Assembly (NCBI RefSeq): GCF_003259935.1
Contig: NZ_QLMH01000002.1
Span: 310,001-374,000, forward strand
From: Paranoxybacillus vitaminiphilus
GTDB taxonomy: Bacteria > Bacillota > Bacilli > Bacillales > Anoxybacillaceae
DNA length: 64,000 nucleotides
Direction: 5' to 3'
Shown in pieces: positions 8,351 to 18,905 of this stretch (position 1 is its first letter; each line of letters opens with the position of its first letter). The notes beneath the pieces are model-generated. The model saw only the letters and a list, made by a program, of their open reading frames with translations. It did no database searches and was not told where the DNA came from. The translations under genes were made by a program, and so were the position numbers.

Positions 8351-8585
8351 TTTAGGTCAAATCATCGCCATTTTGTCAAATAAAAAAAAGAAGAGAAAAC
8401 GGCGAAAAAGGGAGATAACAGTAATAAACTTCCCGATTTTCCGATGAAATGAATAAATATCGGGGTTGCGATGATTCATTTATGACAAAAGACCTAAAAC
8501 GATCTTTTAAACGGCTCCCGCTTTCACCGGATTATCCCCTGCTCTGTCAGAAGCAGGAGTCTTCTTGCCTATTTTATAAGAGAAA

Positions 8586-8636
8586 AAAGGTCTTCCTCTC
8601 TGAATGCCGTCCTTATTCAAGAGAGTTAGACCGTTT
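8586..8636 (-). terminator. Terminator after lipM
   Basis: On the minus strand GGTCTAACTCTCT pairs with AGAGAGGAAGACC around an 18-nt loop, followed by TTTTTT. It lies immediately downstream of lipM. Confidence 0.7.
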
Positions 8637-8643
8637 TGAACAA

Positions 8644-9480
8644 TCATCTTCTAAAATTCCATTCATCTGTCTCATATTTTGTTCTGGCGATTTCATTCAC
8701 ATACTCAAGTTCTTCGCTTGATAACGTATACGGTTCCAAAACGACATTAAGCCCTTTCTCAAAACCTTTATAAAACGCTTCTTTCGCTTCTTCCACCGTT
8801 ATTTTGCGGTCGGTCAGTTCGTTAATCGCAACCGCTTTATTTTTAAAATTGCGCTGTAGCCGCTCTTTGATGCGCTCATTTGGATATTTAAACAAGCTGA
8901 ATAACAAATCTTCATCAAGGTCAAGCAAAATCGAACCGTGCTGCAAAATGACACCTTTTTGCCGTGTTTGCGCACTTCCCGCTACTTTTCTGCCTTCAAC
9001 AACAAGCTCATACCAAGACGGTGCGTCAAAGCAAACAGCTGAGCGCGGATTTTTTAAATCTGCTTTTTCCTCTTCCGTTTTCGGAACCGCAAAATAAGCA
9101 TCGAGTCCCAGCAATTTAAATCCTTCTAAAATTCCTTGCGAAATAACGCGGTACGCCTCCGTCACTGTTTTAGGCATATCCGGATGTTCCTCCGATACGA
9201 TAACACTATACGTCAACTCTTTATCATGAAGCACACCGCGCCCGCCTGTCGGCCGTCTCACAAACCCGAGTCCATGCTTTTTTACGGCCTCCATATCAAT
9301 TTCTTTTTCAACCTTTTGGAAATAGCCAATCGACAGCGTCGGCGGATCCCAGCCATAAAAGCGGACAGTCGGCGGAATTTTCCCCTCGCTGTGCCACTCA
9401 AGCAACGCCTCGTCTAACGCCATATTAAACGCCGGCGGACAATTTCCCGAATCGATAAAACGCCATACTTCTTTTCCCAT
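8644..9480 (-). CDS. lipM: Octanoyl-[ACP]:protein N-octanoyltransferase LipM
   Basis: 278 residues of the biotin/lipoate ligase-like fold. [18 protein letters not shown] (~75-92) is the acyl-binding loop, [20 protein letters not shown] the core lysine strand, and [12 protein letters not shown] places the acyl-carrying Cys at residue 150, as in B. subtilis LipM. It transfers octanoate from acyl carrier protein to GcvH, the first step of lipoate assembly. That links it to the gcv operon nearby, whose H protein is the recipient. It stands as a single gene with its own terminator, divergent from yqhL. Confidence 0.95.
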   Translation of the reverse strand: MGKEVWRFIDSGNCPPAFNMALDEALLEWHSEGKIPPTVRFYGWDPPTLSIGYFQKVEKEIDMEAVKKHGLGFVRRPTGGRGVLHDKELTYSVIVSEEHPDMPKTVTEAYRVISQGILEGFKLLGLDAYFAVPKTEEEKADLKNPRSAVCFDAPSWYELVVEGRKVAGSAQTRQKGVILQHGSILLDLDEDLLFSLFKYPNERIKERLQRNFKNKAVAINELTDRKITVEEAKEAFYKGFEKGLNVVLEPYTLSSEELEYVNEIARTKYETDEWNFRR

Positions 9481-9624
9481 CGTTCAACCCTCTTCGTCCA
9501 TATTAGATTTTGCCTCTATAAGTTTAACAAACAACATCGTTAAATGGAAAACTCTTTGCTTCTCATTTTCAACACTTATATAATAGAAATTGTCGAAACA
9601 AAGAGAAAGAAAGGGGTTCAATCC

Positions 9625-9999
9625 GTGGAAATCGCACTCATTGTCCTTGGAGCCATTATCGTTTATTCCGTTGCCACTTATTTCATGCAACGAAAAATGG
9701 TGAAAACGCTCACTCAGGAAGAATTCCGGGCTGGTTATCGTAAAGCGCAGCTCATCGACGTTCGCGAACCGGAAGAATATGCGGCAGGTCATATTTTAGG
9801 GGCGCGCAACATTCCGCTTTCACAATTGCGCATGCGCATGAAAGAGCTTCGTCCTGACCAGCCGATTTATTTATATTGCCAAAGCGGACTTCGCAGCGGC
9901 CGGGCCGCACAAATGCTTTACCGTAAAGGATACCGCGACCTTTACCATTTAAAAGGCGGCTTTAAACAATGGACAGGGAAAGTGAAAAAGAAAAACTAA
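9625..9999 (+). CDS. yqhL: Membrane-anchored rhodanese-like protein YqhL
   Basis: 124 residues from a GTG at 9625, chosen because AAAGGGG lies 8 nt upstream; the open frame extends further but without a ribosome site. One N-terminal transmembrane helix (IALIVLGAIIVYSVATYFM) is followed by a single rhodanese domain: LIDVREPEEYAAGHILGARN, then the active-site loop YCQSGLRSGRAA with catalytic Cys near 88. It may transfer sulfane sulfur at the inner membrane face; the acceptor is unknown. It occupies the same place as B. subtilis yqhL, between lipM and gcvPB. Confidence 0.92.
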   Translation: MEIALIVLGAIIVYSVATYFMQRKMVKTLTQEEFRAGYRKAQLIDVREPEEYAAGHILGARNIPLSQLRMRMKELRPDQPIYLYCQSGLRSGRAAQMLYRKGYRDLYHLKGGFKQWTGKVKKKN

Positions 10000-10032
10000 A
10001 GATTCACCCATGCGGTGAATCTTTTTTTATGA
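10000..10032 (+). terminator. Terminator after yqhL
   Basis: GATTCACC and GGTGAATC flank a short loop and run into TTTTTTT directly after the yqhL stop. A second hairpin (ATTCATCC / GGATGAAT then CTTTTT) lies at ~10120-10153. The rest of 10033-10230 shows no gene. Confidence 0.8.
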
Positions 10033-10235
10033 AGATGAAGAACCTAGTACTCAATTTCATTTTTAATGACAGAACCATATTGCTTAACAATCTTTCGGAA
10101 AATGGTAGAATGCATAAAGCAATTCATCCTACATCGGATGAATCGCTTTTTCACATTTTTTATTGTTTTTTGGATAGATGCCACTTTCACCGCCAGATGA
10201 GTAGTATTTTCAAATATAGAAAAAATGCACAGAGG

Positions 10236-10305
10236 CTGTCCCATACGTGTCTGACTTCACGCCTATTTCAGGTCTGACACTCATCTTTGGGACAGCCTCT
10301 TTCGT
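10236..10305. repeat. Dispersed palindromic repeat, copy a
   Basis: AGAGGCTGTCCCA ... TGTCTGAC and GTCTGACA ... TGGGACAGCCTCT form a long stem. It lies just past the gcvPB stop and may serve as its terminator. It is one of eight related palindromes in the window. Confidence 0.8.
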
Positions 10306-10306
10306 A

Positions 10307-11767
10307 TTACTGCTGTTTTTGATAGCGCAAAATCGGCTTGCGGGCCGCTGTTGTTTCATCGAGTCGTTTCACAACGGTTGTATGCGGTGCTTCTTGAACG
10401 ATTTCTGGGTTTTCTTCCGCTTCTTTCGCAATTTGAATCATGGCATCGATAAAGGCGTCAAGCGTTTCTTTTGATTCCGTCTCCGTCGGTTCAATCATCA
10501 TGCACTCTTCAACGATTAACGGGAAGTAAATTGTCGGCGGATGATAGCCGAAATCTAAAAGACGTTTTGCGATATCAAGCGTGCGCACGCCCAGTTTCTT
10601 TTGCCGTTTGCCTGATAAAACGAATTCGTGCTTGCAATGACGGTCATACGGCAAATCATAATATTCCGCCAAGCGGCGCATCATGTAGTTCGCATTTAAT
10701 ACCGCATATTCGGTGACTGCTTTTAAGCCGTCCGGCCCCATCGAACGAATGTATGTGTACGCGCGAACGTTAATGCCAAAGTTGCCGTAAAAGGGTTTCA
10801 CGCGGCCGATCGATTGCGGACGGTCATAGTCAAGATAATAGCCGTTTTCCCCTTTAGAAACGACCGGTTTTGGCAGGAACGGAATTAACTCCGCTTTCAC
10901 ACCGACCGGACCAGAGCCGGGACCGCCGCCGCCGTGAGGACCGGTAAATGTTTTATGAAGGTTTAAGTGCACGACATCAAAGCCCATATCTCCCGGTCTT
11001 GCTTTGCTTAATACCGCGTTTAAGTTCGCTCCGTCATAATACAGCTTCCCGCCGGCTTCGTGAACGATTTTTGCCATTTCCAAAATGTTTTCTTCGAAAA
11101 GGCCGAGCGTATTTGGGTTTGTTAACATTAATGCCGCTGTATCCGGTCCTACTACTCGTTTTAAGTCTTCTAAATCGACTAAACCATCCTCATTCGATTT
11201 AACGGTAACTGTTTCAAAACCGGCCACTGTTGCCGAAGCCGGGTTTGTGCCGTGCGCGGAGTCTGGAACGATCACTTTCGTACGGTTGTAATCGCCGTTT
11301 GCTTCATGATAGGCGCGAATCATCATCAAACCTGTCCACTCGCCGTGCGCACCGGCAGCAGGCTGCAATGTCACCGCGTCCATGCCGGTAATTTCTTTTA
11401 AGTGCTCCTGCAGATCATACATTAATTCGAGCGCGCCTTGGACCGTCTCTTCCGGCTGAAGCGGATGAATATGCGTAAATCCGGAAAGGCGGGCGACATT
11501 TTCGTTCACTTTCGGATTGTACTTCATTGTGCAAGAACCAAGCGGATAAAAACCGGAGTCCACCCCATGGTTCCGTTTAGAAAGAGCGGTGTAATGGCGC
11601 ATAATATCAAGCTCAGACACTTCAGGAAGTTCCGGCTCTTCTGTGCGAATATAATCGGCTGGAATCACTTCTTCGATATCGACCGAAGGCACATCAAGCT
11701 CCGGCAGACTGTAACCGATGCGGCCCGGTTTGCTGATTTCAAAAATAAGCGGTTGATCTTTACGCAT
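10307..11767 (-). CDS. gcvPB: Glycine dehydrogenase (decarboxylating) subunit 2
   Basis: 486 residues. The pyridoxal-phosphate lysine lies in [17 protein letters not shown] (Lys ~272), the hallmark of P-protein. With GcvPA it forms the heteromeric P-protein that decarboxylates glycine and passes aminomethyl to lipoyl-GcvH. The ATG at 11767 overlaps the gcvPA stop by 8 nt, so the two are translationally coupled. It is the last gene of the gcvT-gcvPA-gcvPB operon. Confidence 0.97.
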   Translation of the reverse strand: MRKDQPLIFEISKPGRIGYSLPELDVPSVDIEEVIPADYIRTEEPELPEVSELDIMRHYTALSKRNHGVDSGFYPLGSCTMKYNPKVNENVARLSGFTHIHPLQPEETVQGALELMYDLQEHLKEITGMDAVTLQPAAGAHGEWTGLMMIRAYHEANGDYNRTKVIVPDSAHGTNPASATVAGFETVTVKSNEDGLVDLEDLKRVVGPDTAALMLTNPNTLGLFEENILEMAKIVHEAGGKLYYDGANLNAVLSKARPGDMGFDVVHLNLHKTFTGPHGGGGPGSGPVGVKAELIPFLPKPVVSKGENGYYLDYDRPQSIGRVKPFYGNFGINVRAYTYIRSMGPDGLKAVTEYAVLNANYMMRRLAEYYDLPYDRHCKHEFVLSGKRQKKLGVRTLDIAKRLLDFGYHPPTIYFPLIVEECMMIEPTETESKETLDAFIDAMIQIAKEAEENPEIVQEAPHTTVVKRLDETTAARKPILRYQKQQ

Positions 11768-13106
11768 GGCTATCCCCCAATTCTTTGACTAGCATGTCGA
11801 TTTCTTCTTTTGTGCGCAGCTCTGTTACGGCAACAAGCATATGGTTTTCAAGCTCCGGGTAATCACGTCCTAAGTCATAGCCGCCAATAATGCCTTTTTC
11901 AAGCAATTGTTTGTTTACCTCTTTTACCGGCTTATTGAGTTTCACAACAAATTCGTTAAAGAATGGACCCGTAAATGGTACTTCAAAACCGTTTTCCATG
12001 AATGCCTTTTTCGCGTAAAGCGCCTTTTGAATATTCATCGTCGCCATCTCTTTTACGCCTCTTTTGCCAAGTGCGGTCATGGCAACAGAAGCTGCAAGCG
12101 CGTTTAACGCCTGGTTTGAACAAATATTGGATGTTGCTTTATCGCGGCGGATATGCTGTTCGCGCGCTTGAAGCGTTAACACAAAGCCGCGGCGTCCTTC
12201 TTCATCTGTCGTTTGTCCGACAAGACGGCCCGGTATTTTTCTCATTAGCACCGATTTGACCGCAAAATAACCGCAATGTGGTCCGCCAAATTGCGTCGGG
12301 ATACCGAACGGTTGAGCATCACCGACAACAATGTCCGCACCGAATTGGCCAGGCGACGTTAATATACCGAGTGCCAGCGGATTGCTTGCGACAACGAACA
12401 TACTTTTTCCTGTATGGGCAATTGGCTCAATTTCTTTCAATGGTTCAATTTGTCCGAAAAAGTTAGGATATTGTACAATAACACAAGCCACTTGTTCATC
12501 CATTTCCGCTTTTAATGCTTCAAGATCGGTAACCCCGTTCGCAAACGGAATTTCAACAATTTCAAGCCCCGGTCCCTTCGCATATGTTTTCAGCACATCG
12601 CGGTATTCAGGATGAACCGCTTTTGAGACAAGGACTTTTTTATTTTTTGTATGAGCTGCACTTAACATCGCCGCTTCTGCAAGTGCCGTGCCGCCGTCAT
12701 ACATCGAAGAGTTGGCAACGTCCATTCCCGTTAATTCACAAATCATCGTTTGGAATTCAAAAATCGCCTGAAGTTCCCCTTGAGAAATTTCCGGTTGGTA
12801 TGGCGTATAAGCTGTATAAAATTCCGAGCGGGAAATGACATGGTCAACGATGACCGGAACGTAATGGTCATAAACACCAGCTCCCAAAAACGACGTATAC
12901 CGCTTCAAGTCGGCATTTTTTGCCGCAAGTTCCGTTAATTCCTTCATTAATTCCGGCTCTGATTTTGCTTTTTTAATGTTATATTCCCCTTTAAAACGAA
13001 CGCTTTCCGGGATGTCGGAAAACAGTTCATCAATCGATTCAACGCCAATCGTTTTCAGCATCTCTTGTTTATCTTCTTCCGTCATCGGCAAATAACGATG
13101 AAGCAT
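11760..13106 (-). CDS. gcvPA: Glycine dehydrogenase (decarboxylating) subunit 1
   Basis: 448 residues, homologous to the N-terminal half of one-chain P-proteins. [37 protein letters not shown] and [10 protein letters not shown] are typical stretches. It lacks the catalytic lysine and partners GcvPB. The ATG at 13106 follows AAAAAGGGGAG. It sits 22 bp after gcvT. Confidence 0.97.
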   Translation of the reverse strand: MLHRYLPMTEEDKQEMLKTIGVESIDELFSDIPESVRFKGEYNIKKAKSEPELMKELTELAAKNADLKRYTSFLGAGVYDHYVPVIVDHVISRSEFYTAYTPYQPEISQGELQAIFEFQTMICELTGMDVANSSMYDGGTALAEAAMLSAAHTKNKKVLVSKAVHPEYRDVLKTYAKGPGLEIVEIPFANGVTDLEALKAEMDEQVACVIVQYPNFFGQIEPLKEIEPIAHTGKSMFVVASNPLALGILTSPGQFGADIVVGDAQPFGIPTQFGGPHCGYFAVKSVLMRKIPGRLVGQTTDEEGRRGFVLTLQAREQHIRRDKATSNICSNQALNALAASVAMTALGKRGVKEMATMNIQKALYAKKAFMENGFEVPFTGPFFNEFVVKLNKPVKEVNKQLLEKGIIGGYDLGRDYPELENHMLVAVTELRTKEEIDMLVKELGDSHA

Positions 13107-13128
13107 GGCAGTTTCTCCCCTTTTTCAT

Positions 13129-14229
13129 TTATTTCGCGCGTTTATAAAATGGTGTGGCTATCACTTTTGCTTTTAGACGTTTGCCGCGGATTTCCACGTA
13201 TACTTCTGTATCAAGGCTGGCAAAGTGTGTTTTTATCAATGCCAAACCGATATTTTTCTTCAATGTCGGCGATTGTGTTCCCGTTGTGACAAAACCAATT
13301 TCTTCTTCACCGGCAAATACTCGATAACCGTGACGCGGAATGCCTTTATCAATCATTTCAATACCGGCAAGCTTGCGCAGCGTTCCTTCTTCTTTCTGCT
13401 TTTTCAGCATTTCTTTGCCGATAAAATCGGCTTCTTTATTTGTTTTGACCGCAAATCCTAAGCCTGCTTCAAGCGGTGTAATATCTTTGGAAATCTCTTG
13501 ACCGTAAAGCGGAAGCACCGCTTCAAACCGCAATGTGTCGCGGGCGCCGAGACCGCATGGAAGCACGCCGTCTTCTTTTCCGGCTTCTAAAATGGCATGC
13601 CAAAGCGTCACCGCATCTTCTGAATGGCAATAAATCTCAAAACCATCTTCTCCCGTATAGCCAGTGCGGGAAACAAGCGCTTTTACACCTTGAAGGTCTA
13701 CATCGTCTTTAAATCCGAAAAATTTCATTTCTGATAAATCGGTTTCCGTTAATTTTTGCAGCACTTTTTCTGCAAGCGGTCCTTGCAAAGCAAGCTGAGC
13801 GATTTGCTCAGACATATTCGTTACCTCGGCATCGCCAAACAGATGCTCTTTAAGCCAGTCAAAATCTTTATCTGTATTGGCTGCGTTGACAACAAGAAGA
13901 TAATGATCATCCGCTTTTTTATAAATTAATAAATCATCGACGGTGCCGCCGTTTTCATAACACATCAGACTATATTGGGCACGGCCGTCTGTTAATTTCG
14001 CCACATCATTCGTCATTACTTTTTGCAGGAAAGCAAGGCTGTCTTTCCCTTTCACCTCAATTTCTCCCATATGTGACACATCAAATAAACCAGCGCGGGT
14101 GCGAACCGCTTCGTGTTCTTCCTTAATGCTGGAAAACTGAACGGGCAATTCCCAGCCGCCAAAATCAATCGTTTTCGCTCCGTATTCCGCATAGACGGAA
14201 AAAAGCGGTGTGCGTTTTAGCTGTGCCAT
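13129..14229 (-). CDS. gcvT: Aminomethyltransferase (glycine cleavage T-protein)
   Basis: 366 residues. It takes the aminomethyl group from H-protein to tetrahydrofolate, releasing ammonia and giving methylene-THF. Family stretches include [15 protein letters not shown], the folate-site [16 protein letters not shown] and [12 protein letters not shown]. The ATG follows AAGGAGG. It is the first gene of the glycine cleavage operon and lies directly behind the glycine riboswitch, so its transcription should rise with glycine. Confidence 0.97.
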   Translation of the reverse strand: MAQLKRTPLFSVYAEYGAKTIDFGGWELPVQFSSIKEEHEAVRTRAGLFDVSHMGEIEVKGKDSLAFLQKVMTNDVAKLTDGRAQYSLMCYENGGTVDDLLIYKKADDHYLLVVNAANTDKDFDWLKEHLFGDAEVTNMSEQIAQLALQGPLAEKVLQKLTETDLSEMKFFGFKDDVDLQGVKALVSRTGYTGEDGFEIYCHSEDAVTLWHAILEAGKEDGVLPCGLGARDTLRFEAVLPLYGQEISKDITPLEAGLGFAVKTNKEADFIGKEMLKKQKEEGTLRKLAGIEMIDKGIPRHGYRVFAGEEEIGFVTTGTQSPTLKKNIGLALIKTHFASLDTEVYVEIRGKRLKAKVIATPFYKRAK

Positions 14230-14286
14230 AGGCTTCCTCCTTTTTGCGTATGCCGCTTGTTATCCTTTTGCGCTTTTATTTTTTCA

Positions 14287-14336
14287 TTAAAAAAGGACAG
14301 ATTACCCCCATTATGATTAATGAAGGTCTCTGTCCT
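14287..14336 (-). terminator. Riboswitch-controlled terminator ahead of gcvT
   Basis: The distal end of the second glycine aptamer, GGACAGAG, can pair with CTGTCC before a TTTTTT run. Part of the stem is shared with the aptamer, so glycine binding should prevent terminator formation and switch the operon on. Confidence 0.8.
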
Positions 14337-14497
14337 GGCACCTGAAAGTTTCCCTATTGAGCAATAGGTTTCCTCTTGGGTGGTTCACATCATATGTGAA
14401 CACTCTCCAGAGCTGCGTCAAACAAGAGTCTTTTTGCCTGAGAGATTCGCGTGTTCCGCTTGCTCCTTCGGCGCTACAAAAATGTAGTCTCTCCCCT
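14328..14497 (-). ncRNA. Tandem glycine riboswitch
   Basis: Two aptamers lie in series on the gcvT strand. Aptamer 1 (~14422-14496) reads GGAGAG ... GCGCCGAAGGAGCAA ... AATCTCTCAGGCAAAA. Aptamer 2 (~14328-14421) reads CTCTGGAGAGTG ... CACCCAAGAGG ... AACTTTCAGGTG. These are the signature cores of the gcvT glycine riboswitch, in which two aptamers bind glycine upstream of one expression platform. Between 14500 and 14760 no gene was seen; promoters for gcvT and yqhH should lie there. Confidence 0.96.
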
Positions 14498-14759
14498 TGT
14501 TCTCATTCGCACATATATAATTTTTCAAAAAATGGTCAAACTATGAAAACGACACAAGCAATGCAATAATTTTTTTAACTTTCTAAGTTATTATTATACT
14601 ACCATTAACCGGCCTTTTAGAGCAACAAAAAATTCGATTTTCCAAAAAAATAACCGAACTTTTATGTTGGTTTTATTGATTTTATTAAGTTATTTTCATA
14701 CATATATCACCGCTTTTATAGTTTATTGTTCGGAAAAAATGCATAAAGGAATGATGAGC

Positions 14760-16421
14760 ATGAAGGTCGAGATTGAATTTGACTCCGCTTGGAAAGAAGG
14801 ATTTCTTGAACGGCTTGAACAAGACGGGCCTTGGTCAAGCTGGGATTTGTATCAGCTTTGTTTAGAAGTTTCCAAACGTTTAAGCGTTCCTGACTTTTAC
14901 GGACTGCAGGCGCCAAACCATTTGCCGCATTTAACACCGCTGCCTCACCAGCTTGAGGTCGCGAAACAAGTCGTTGAAAAAATGAACGGAAAAGCGATTT
15001 TAGCAGATGAAGTAGGGCTTGGCAAAACGATAGAAGCGGGGCTTATTTTAAAAGAGTATATGATTCGCGGCCTTGTCAAAAAAGTATTGATTCTCGTTCC
15101 CGCTTCTTTAGTGTCACAATGGGTAACGGAGCTTAACGAAAAATTTTTTATCCCTGCTGTTCAGCAAAAAAAGAGTTATGTTTGGGAACAGTGCGACGTC
15201 GTCGTTTCTTCCATTGACACAGCAAAAAAAAGCCCGCACCGGGAAATGATTTATCAACAGAACTATGACATGATTATCATCGACGAGGCGCACAAATTAA
15301 AAAACAATAAGACAAAAAACTACGAGTTCGTCCAAAATCTGAAAAAGAAATTTTGCCTGCTGCTGACAGCAACGCCGATTCAAAACCGGATTGAAGAAAT
15401 TTTCCATCTCGTTTCCCTTTTAAAGCCGGGCCACTTAGGGAACGCTGCCTACTTTACCGAAAAGTATGGAAAAATGCGTTCTTTACACGCCGATGAGCAT
15501 TTAAAAGCGCTTGTCAATAAAGTAATGATTCGCAACCGCCGGATGGATACCGGTATCGAATGGTCAAAACGGAACGTTGAAACAATCGTCATTGAATTTT
15601 CAGAAGAAGAAAGAGAGCTGTATAACGCGGTTCAATCACTGAAAAACATTTCTTTTGGAAATCAATTTTCGCTCATTACGATGCTCCGGGAAGTATGCAG
15701 CAGCCGCGAAGCTTTATTTGTCACTTTGAAAAATATGCTTGAAAAACATGATGGTGAAGCTCCTCCTTACTTTAACGAACTAATCGGGAAAATCAATGCG
15801 GTAACGAAAAACGCAAAAGCCGAAAAAGCATTAGAGCTGATTCAATCCATTAATGATAAAGTGATTATTTTTACGGAATATCGCGCAACACAGTTATATT
15901 TGCAATGGTTTTTACAGCAGCACGGCATTTCGTCTGTCCCGTTCCGCGGCGGCTTTAAGGGCGGCAAAAAAGATTGGATGAAAGAGCTGTTTAAAAATAA
16001 AGTGCAAGTATTAATCGCAACAGAAGCAGGAGGCGAAGGAATCAATTTGCAGTTTTGCCATCATGTGATTAACTATGATCTTCCTTGGAATCCGATGCGT
16101 CTTGAACAGCGCATCGGCCGCGTTCATCGTCTCGGGCAGACAAACGATGTTTATATTTACAATTTCGCTGTAAAAGATACGGTCGAAGAGCATATTTTAA
16201 AGCTTCTTTATGAAAAAATTCATTTGTTTGAACGGGTTATCGGCGAGCTGGACGATATTTTGGCGAAAATGGAGCTTCATCATTTTGAAGACTATTTGCA
16301 TGATGTCTTCTTCAACTCTAGAAGTGAAGGAGAAATGAAAATTAAAATGGAAAATTTAACAGCGATGATTGATTTTGCCGACAACTTAAATAAAGGCGGG
16401 AAAACATATGCAGCAACATGA
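14760..16421 (+). CDS. yqhH: SNF2/Rad54-family DNA-dependent ATPase YqhH
   Basis: 553 residues from ATG 14760 (AAAGGA 9 nt upstream); earlier in-frame starts would add a hydrophobic stretch without a ribosome site. Helicase motifs appear in order: I ADEVGLGKTIEAGL (~80-93), II IIDEAHKL (DEAH), III LLTATPIQN, V TEAGGEGINLQFC and VI RLEQRIGRVHRLGQ. This is a RapA/HepA-like Snf2 translocase. Its target is unknown; relatives remodel protein-DNA complexes such as RNA polymerase. It overlaps yqhG by 14 nt, so the two are co-translated. Confidence 0.93.
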   Translation: MKVEIEFDSAWKEGFLERLEQDGPWSSWDLYQLCLEVSKRLSVPDFYGLQAPNHLPHLTPLPHQLEVAKQVVEKMNGKAILADEVGLGKTIEAGLILKEYMIRGLVKKVLILVPASLVSQWVTELNEKFFIPAVQQKKSYVWEQCDVVVSSIDTAKKSPHREMIYQQNYDMIIIDEAHKLKNNKTKNYEFVQNLKKKFCLLLTATPIQNRIEEIFHLVSLLKPGHLGNAAYFTEKYGKMRSLHADEHLKALVNKVMIRNRRMDTGIEWSKRNVETIVIEFSEEERELYNAVQSLKNISFGNQFSLITMLREVCSSREALFVTLKNMLEKHDGEAPPYFNELIGKINAVTKNAKAEKALELIQSINDKVIIFTEYRATQLYLQWFLQQHGISSVPFRGGFKGGKKDWMKELFKNKVQVLIATEAGGEGINLQFCHHVINYDLPWNPMRLEQRIGRVHRLGQTNDVYIYNFAVKDTVEEHILKLLYEKIHLFERVIGELDDILAKMELHHFEDYLHDVFFNSRSEGEMKIKMENLTAMIDFADNLNKGGKTYAAT

Positions 16422-17211
16422 AATTCATCATTTTCTTGAAAGATATTTACGCGCCAATCAATGTGAAATTGTCGAAAACGGCGACGGCTATTTGATGACT
16501 CAATTAACCGTTGATATGGATAAAGAATTAATGAACCGCCCGTTTTATTGGCATTATATCGAAAACACAGGCGGCACTCCTGCCCCAATGAAGCTGACAT
16601 TCATTACAAAGCAAACAAAAGAAACAGAAAAGCTCAAGGGTGAACGTCTTCACTTTGGTTCACCGCGGCTGCATCAAATATTTCAATCAGCACAAAAAAG
16701 GGGCAGCTATATCCGCCTTTATGAAAACATCCAGCCTTCAGGACAACCATTTGTTCCACTTCAGCCTTGGCTTGGCCTGAATGTAAAAGTTTCCTACCAA
16801 TGTGATCGTAAACGTGATTTTCTCTTATCACTCGGGCTTCACCTAATAAGCGGAACGATTATCGAACAATTTCAAGAGCAGTTACAGCAGCTTGAGCTGA
16901 CTCCAAAAATACCGGACTATTGTTTTACGATCACACCGCTCATAAAGCCGCAAAGCGGAATTTTGCGGTTAGAACAGTACATGAAAAACATGATTCAACA
17001 GGACGATCACTCTTGGGCGGATGAGGCGTTAAAAAGATGGGAAGAAGATTTGGCGCTGCTTGACCGCTTTTACGAGGAAACCGATGAAAAGCCGGAATGT
17101 TATTATATAGAGAAAGCGTCATTGGAAGAACAATATAAACCAAGCATCCGCGTCTCGATTATGAATGGCGGTTTGTTTTATTTACAGCCGCGTCCAAATG
17201 TGCGCAAATAA
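16408..17211 (+). CDS. yqhG: YqhG-family protein, function unknown
   Basis: 267 residues, soluble, with no signal peptide. It is recognisable as YqhG by its invariable pairing with yqhH and by stretches such as FYWHYIENTGGTPAPMKLTFITK and LHFGSPRLHQIF. The start ATG has AAAGGCGGG upstream and lies inside the end of yqhH, which suggests a functional partner of the Snf2 ATPase. No catalytic motif is visible. Confidence 0.88.
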   Translation: MQQHEIHHFLERYLRANQCEIVENGDGYLMTQLTVDMDKELMNRPFYWHYIENTGGTPAPMKLTFITKQTKETEKLKGERLHFGSPRLHQIFQSAQKRGSYIRLYENIQPSGQPFVPLQPWLGLNVKVSYQCDRKRDFLLSLGLHLISGTIIEQFQEQLQQLELTPKIPDYCFTITPLIKPQSGILRLEQYMKNMIQQDDHSWADEALKRWEEDLALLDRFYEETDEKPECYYIEKASLEEQYKPSIRVSIMNGGLFYLQPRPNVRK

Positions 17212-17221
17212 CAACCAAAAG

Positions 17222-17278
17222 CAACGTGTCTGACCCCGCAACATAATTACGTGAGGTCAGACACTTATGGGTCAGTCC
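17222..17278. repeat. Dispersed palindromic repeat, copy b
   Basis: GTGTCTGACC and GGTCAGACAC form a perfect 10-bp stem, followed by TTATGGGTCAG. It is a short member of the eight-copy family and sits between the convergent genes yqhG and yqzE. Confidence 0.85.
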
Positions 17279-17281
17279 CTG

Positions 17282-17461
17282 TCATCGTTTTCGTTTAAAC
17301 AATAACAGTAAGCCAAATGGCACAATGCCGAACCAGCGATTTAAAAACGGCAGTTTTTCTTGCTTTCGTTGTTCTCTTTTTTTCCTTCTTTCTTCTTTCG
17401 GCTGTTCCATATAAGTGACGAACTGCTGCGTCACAAATTTTACATAATCATTCGTTGACAA
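17282..17461 (-). CDS. yqzE: YqzE-family small protein of the comG region
   Basis: 59 residues from a TTG start with AAGGTGG upstream. The sequence begins STNDYVKFVTQQFVTYMEQP, continues with a charged KEERRKKREQRKQEK linker and ends in a hydrophobic helix (WFGIVPFGLLLLF) and KRKR. This matches the YqzE family, found after comG in Bacillus. It is probably a small membrane protein of unknown role; a ComK link is inferred only from position. aroK lies between it and comGG. Confidence 0.85.
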   Translation of the reverse strand: MSTNDYVKFVTQQFVTYMEQPKEERRKKREQRKQEKLPFLNRWFGIVPFGLLLLFKRKR

Positions 17462-17498
17462 GCATGGTCACCACCTTTTTTATCATATAGTATGACCA

Positions 17499-18005
17499 TT
17501 ACATGTGCTGTTTAAGCGCTGCAACAATATCGTCAACCACTTCCGCCATCGTCCTGTGCGTTGTATTAACGATGAAATGCGCTTCTTGATAATAAGGCAT
17601 GCGTTCTGTCAACAATCTTTTGATTAGTTCTTGTTTATTGTGTTGTTTTAATAATGGACGTGTCTCGTCACCAGCAAGCCTTCGTAAAATTTCTTCCGGC
17701 TCGCAATGCAAATAAATGACGATCCCATGCTTTTTCATCCAATCGCGGTTTTCCTTTTGAATGACCATTCCTCCGCCGGTTGTTACAACAATATTTTGCA
17801 GCGGCAGTGTCTTTAACAGCTCCCTTTCGTATTTTCGAAATGCGCTTTCTCCTTCTGAAGCAAAAATCTCACTAATGGACTTCCCCACTTTTTGTTCAAT
17901 CATTTCATCCGTATCGACAACGGAAACACCTAAACGTTCGGCAAGCTGTCTGCCGACCGATGTCTTTCCTGCCCCCATAAACCCTGTTAAAAAAATTGCC
18001 TTCAT
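17499..18005 (-). CDS. aroK: Shikimate kinase
   Basis: 168 residues from ATG 18005 behind GAGGAGAG; an upstream in-frame ATG at 18044 lacks a good site. The Walker A GFMGAGKTSVG (Lys 14), the shikimate-binding DTDEMIE and the VVTTGGGMV strand are present. The LID arginine lies in RRLAGDETRPLL. It phosphorylates shikimate at the 3-OH in chorismate synthesis. It lies 73 bp after comGG on the same strand, as in B. subtilis. Confidence 0.95.
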   Translation of the reverse strand: MKAIFLTGFMGAGKTSVGRQLAERLGVSVVDTDEMIEQKVGKSISEIFASEGESAFRKYERELLKTLPLQNIVVTTGGGMVIQKENRDWMKKHGIVIYLHCEPEEILRRLAGDETRPLLKQHNKQELIKRLLTERMPYYQEAHFIVNTTHRTMAEVVDDIVAALKQHM

Positions 18006-18078
18006 CTTCGCTCTCCTCTTTATTTCATTCCGCTTTTTTGTCACCTTATCACATTTCTCAGCTTTTGGGAACAGGTGT

Positions 18079-18465
18079 TTAATATTTTTCTTTCCACTCT
18101 ACTAGTTCCATATCCGGAACAGATAAGGTAAACTCAGCCTTATATTCCAGCCCGTTGTTCGAAATGCATAAAACATGAACATTGATTCGTTCCTGACCGA
18201 GCCGTTTAAGCTCATAATGCGCTTTTCCTGTTGGATATACGACAGTCTCATCTAAAAAGGTGACTGTGTCAGAAAGATTGCTGATTTTGTTTTTTACATC
18301 AACAACTGCCATTTGCATAATCCCATCCAGTTCATACATTTGTTGTTCATGAGCGGCAAACTCTGTTTCCATTTTATACAGCTCAATCACATGAACAAAC
18401 AATAGCAGAAGAAAAAAGGAAAAGATCATTGTGACAGGAAGGATAAATCCTTTTTCGTTGTTCAT
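18079..18465 (-). CDS. comGG: Competence protein ComGG (minor pilin-like)
   Basis: 128 residues with a short N-terminal leader and one hydrophobic helix (ILPVTMIFSFFLLLLFVHVIELY). The sequence is otherwise poorly conserved, as ComGG usually is. The start overlaps comGF by 4 nt. As the last comG gene it is identified mainly by position. ComGG is a component of the competence pseudopilus that helps DNA cross the wall. Confidence 0.88.
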   Translation of the reverse strand: MNNEKGFILPVTMIFSFFLLLLFVHVIELYKMETEFAAHEQQMYELDGIMQMAVVDVKNKISNLSDTVTFLDETVVYPTGKAHYELKRLGQERINVHVLCISNNGLEYKAEFTLSVPDMELVEWKEKY

Positions 18466-18905
18466 GCTCCTTTCTCCTTTGGCTGGAAAAATGTCATAAT
18501 CAATGTTTCATACTCCTTTCCCTGCTCTGTCATCACTTTAACGCGAATCCCGTCATGTTCGAGCTTGTATTGGACATCGGAAACAGATTGCAGCAAAATT
18601 TCATGTCCTTGTCCATTTACTCTTCTTCGAATCAAGTTTCCGTATTTTTCAAAGCTAACTTTTTCACCATTAAACTTATCCAAATATATCGTTGACTGCT
18701 TGATTTCCATTTCTCTTGCTTCCCTTACTTCAGACGCAATTTGCCGTGCAAATACATGCCATTCGAGGCGGTTAAAACGCTCTGGTTGCTGTTCCTTGAC
18801 CCAATGAATGTCCAACAGCATCGGCATGAACGATACGATAATGAGAAGGCCCGATAACGTAATAAGCATCTCTATTAATGTAAATCCGCTGTTTCGTTTA
18901 ATCAT
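18462..18905 (-). CDS. comGF: Competence protein ComGF
   Basis: 147 residues from ATG 18905, which overlaps the comGE stop as ATGA. A GTG 18 nt upstream is possible. The type IV prepilin signature SGFTLIEMLITLSG lies at the N-terminus, with the G|F cleavage site for ComC peptidase. It is a minor pseudopilin of the DNA-uptake pilus. Confidence 0.93.
   Translation of the reverse strand: MIKRNSGFTLIEMLITLSGLLIIVSFMPMLLDIHWVKEQQPERFNRLEWHVFARQIASEVREAREMEIKQSTIYLDKFNGEKVSFEKYGNLIRRRVNGQGHEILLQSVSDVQYKLEHDGIRVKVMTEQGKEYETLIMTFFQPKEKGA

Noticed and set aside
8440-8585. Small gene between nrdJ and lipM
   Set aside because: The plus-strand ORF has no ribosome site and overlaps the lipM terminator; only a short GC hairpin (CCTGCT/AGCAGG) was seen.
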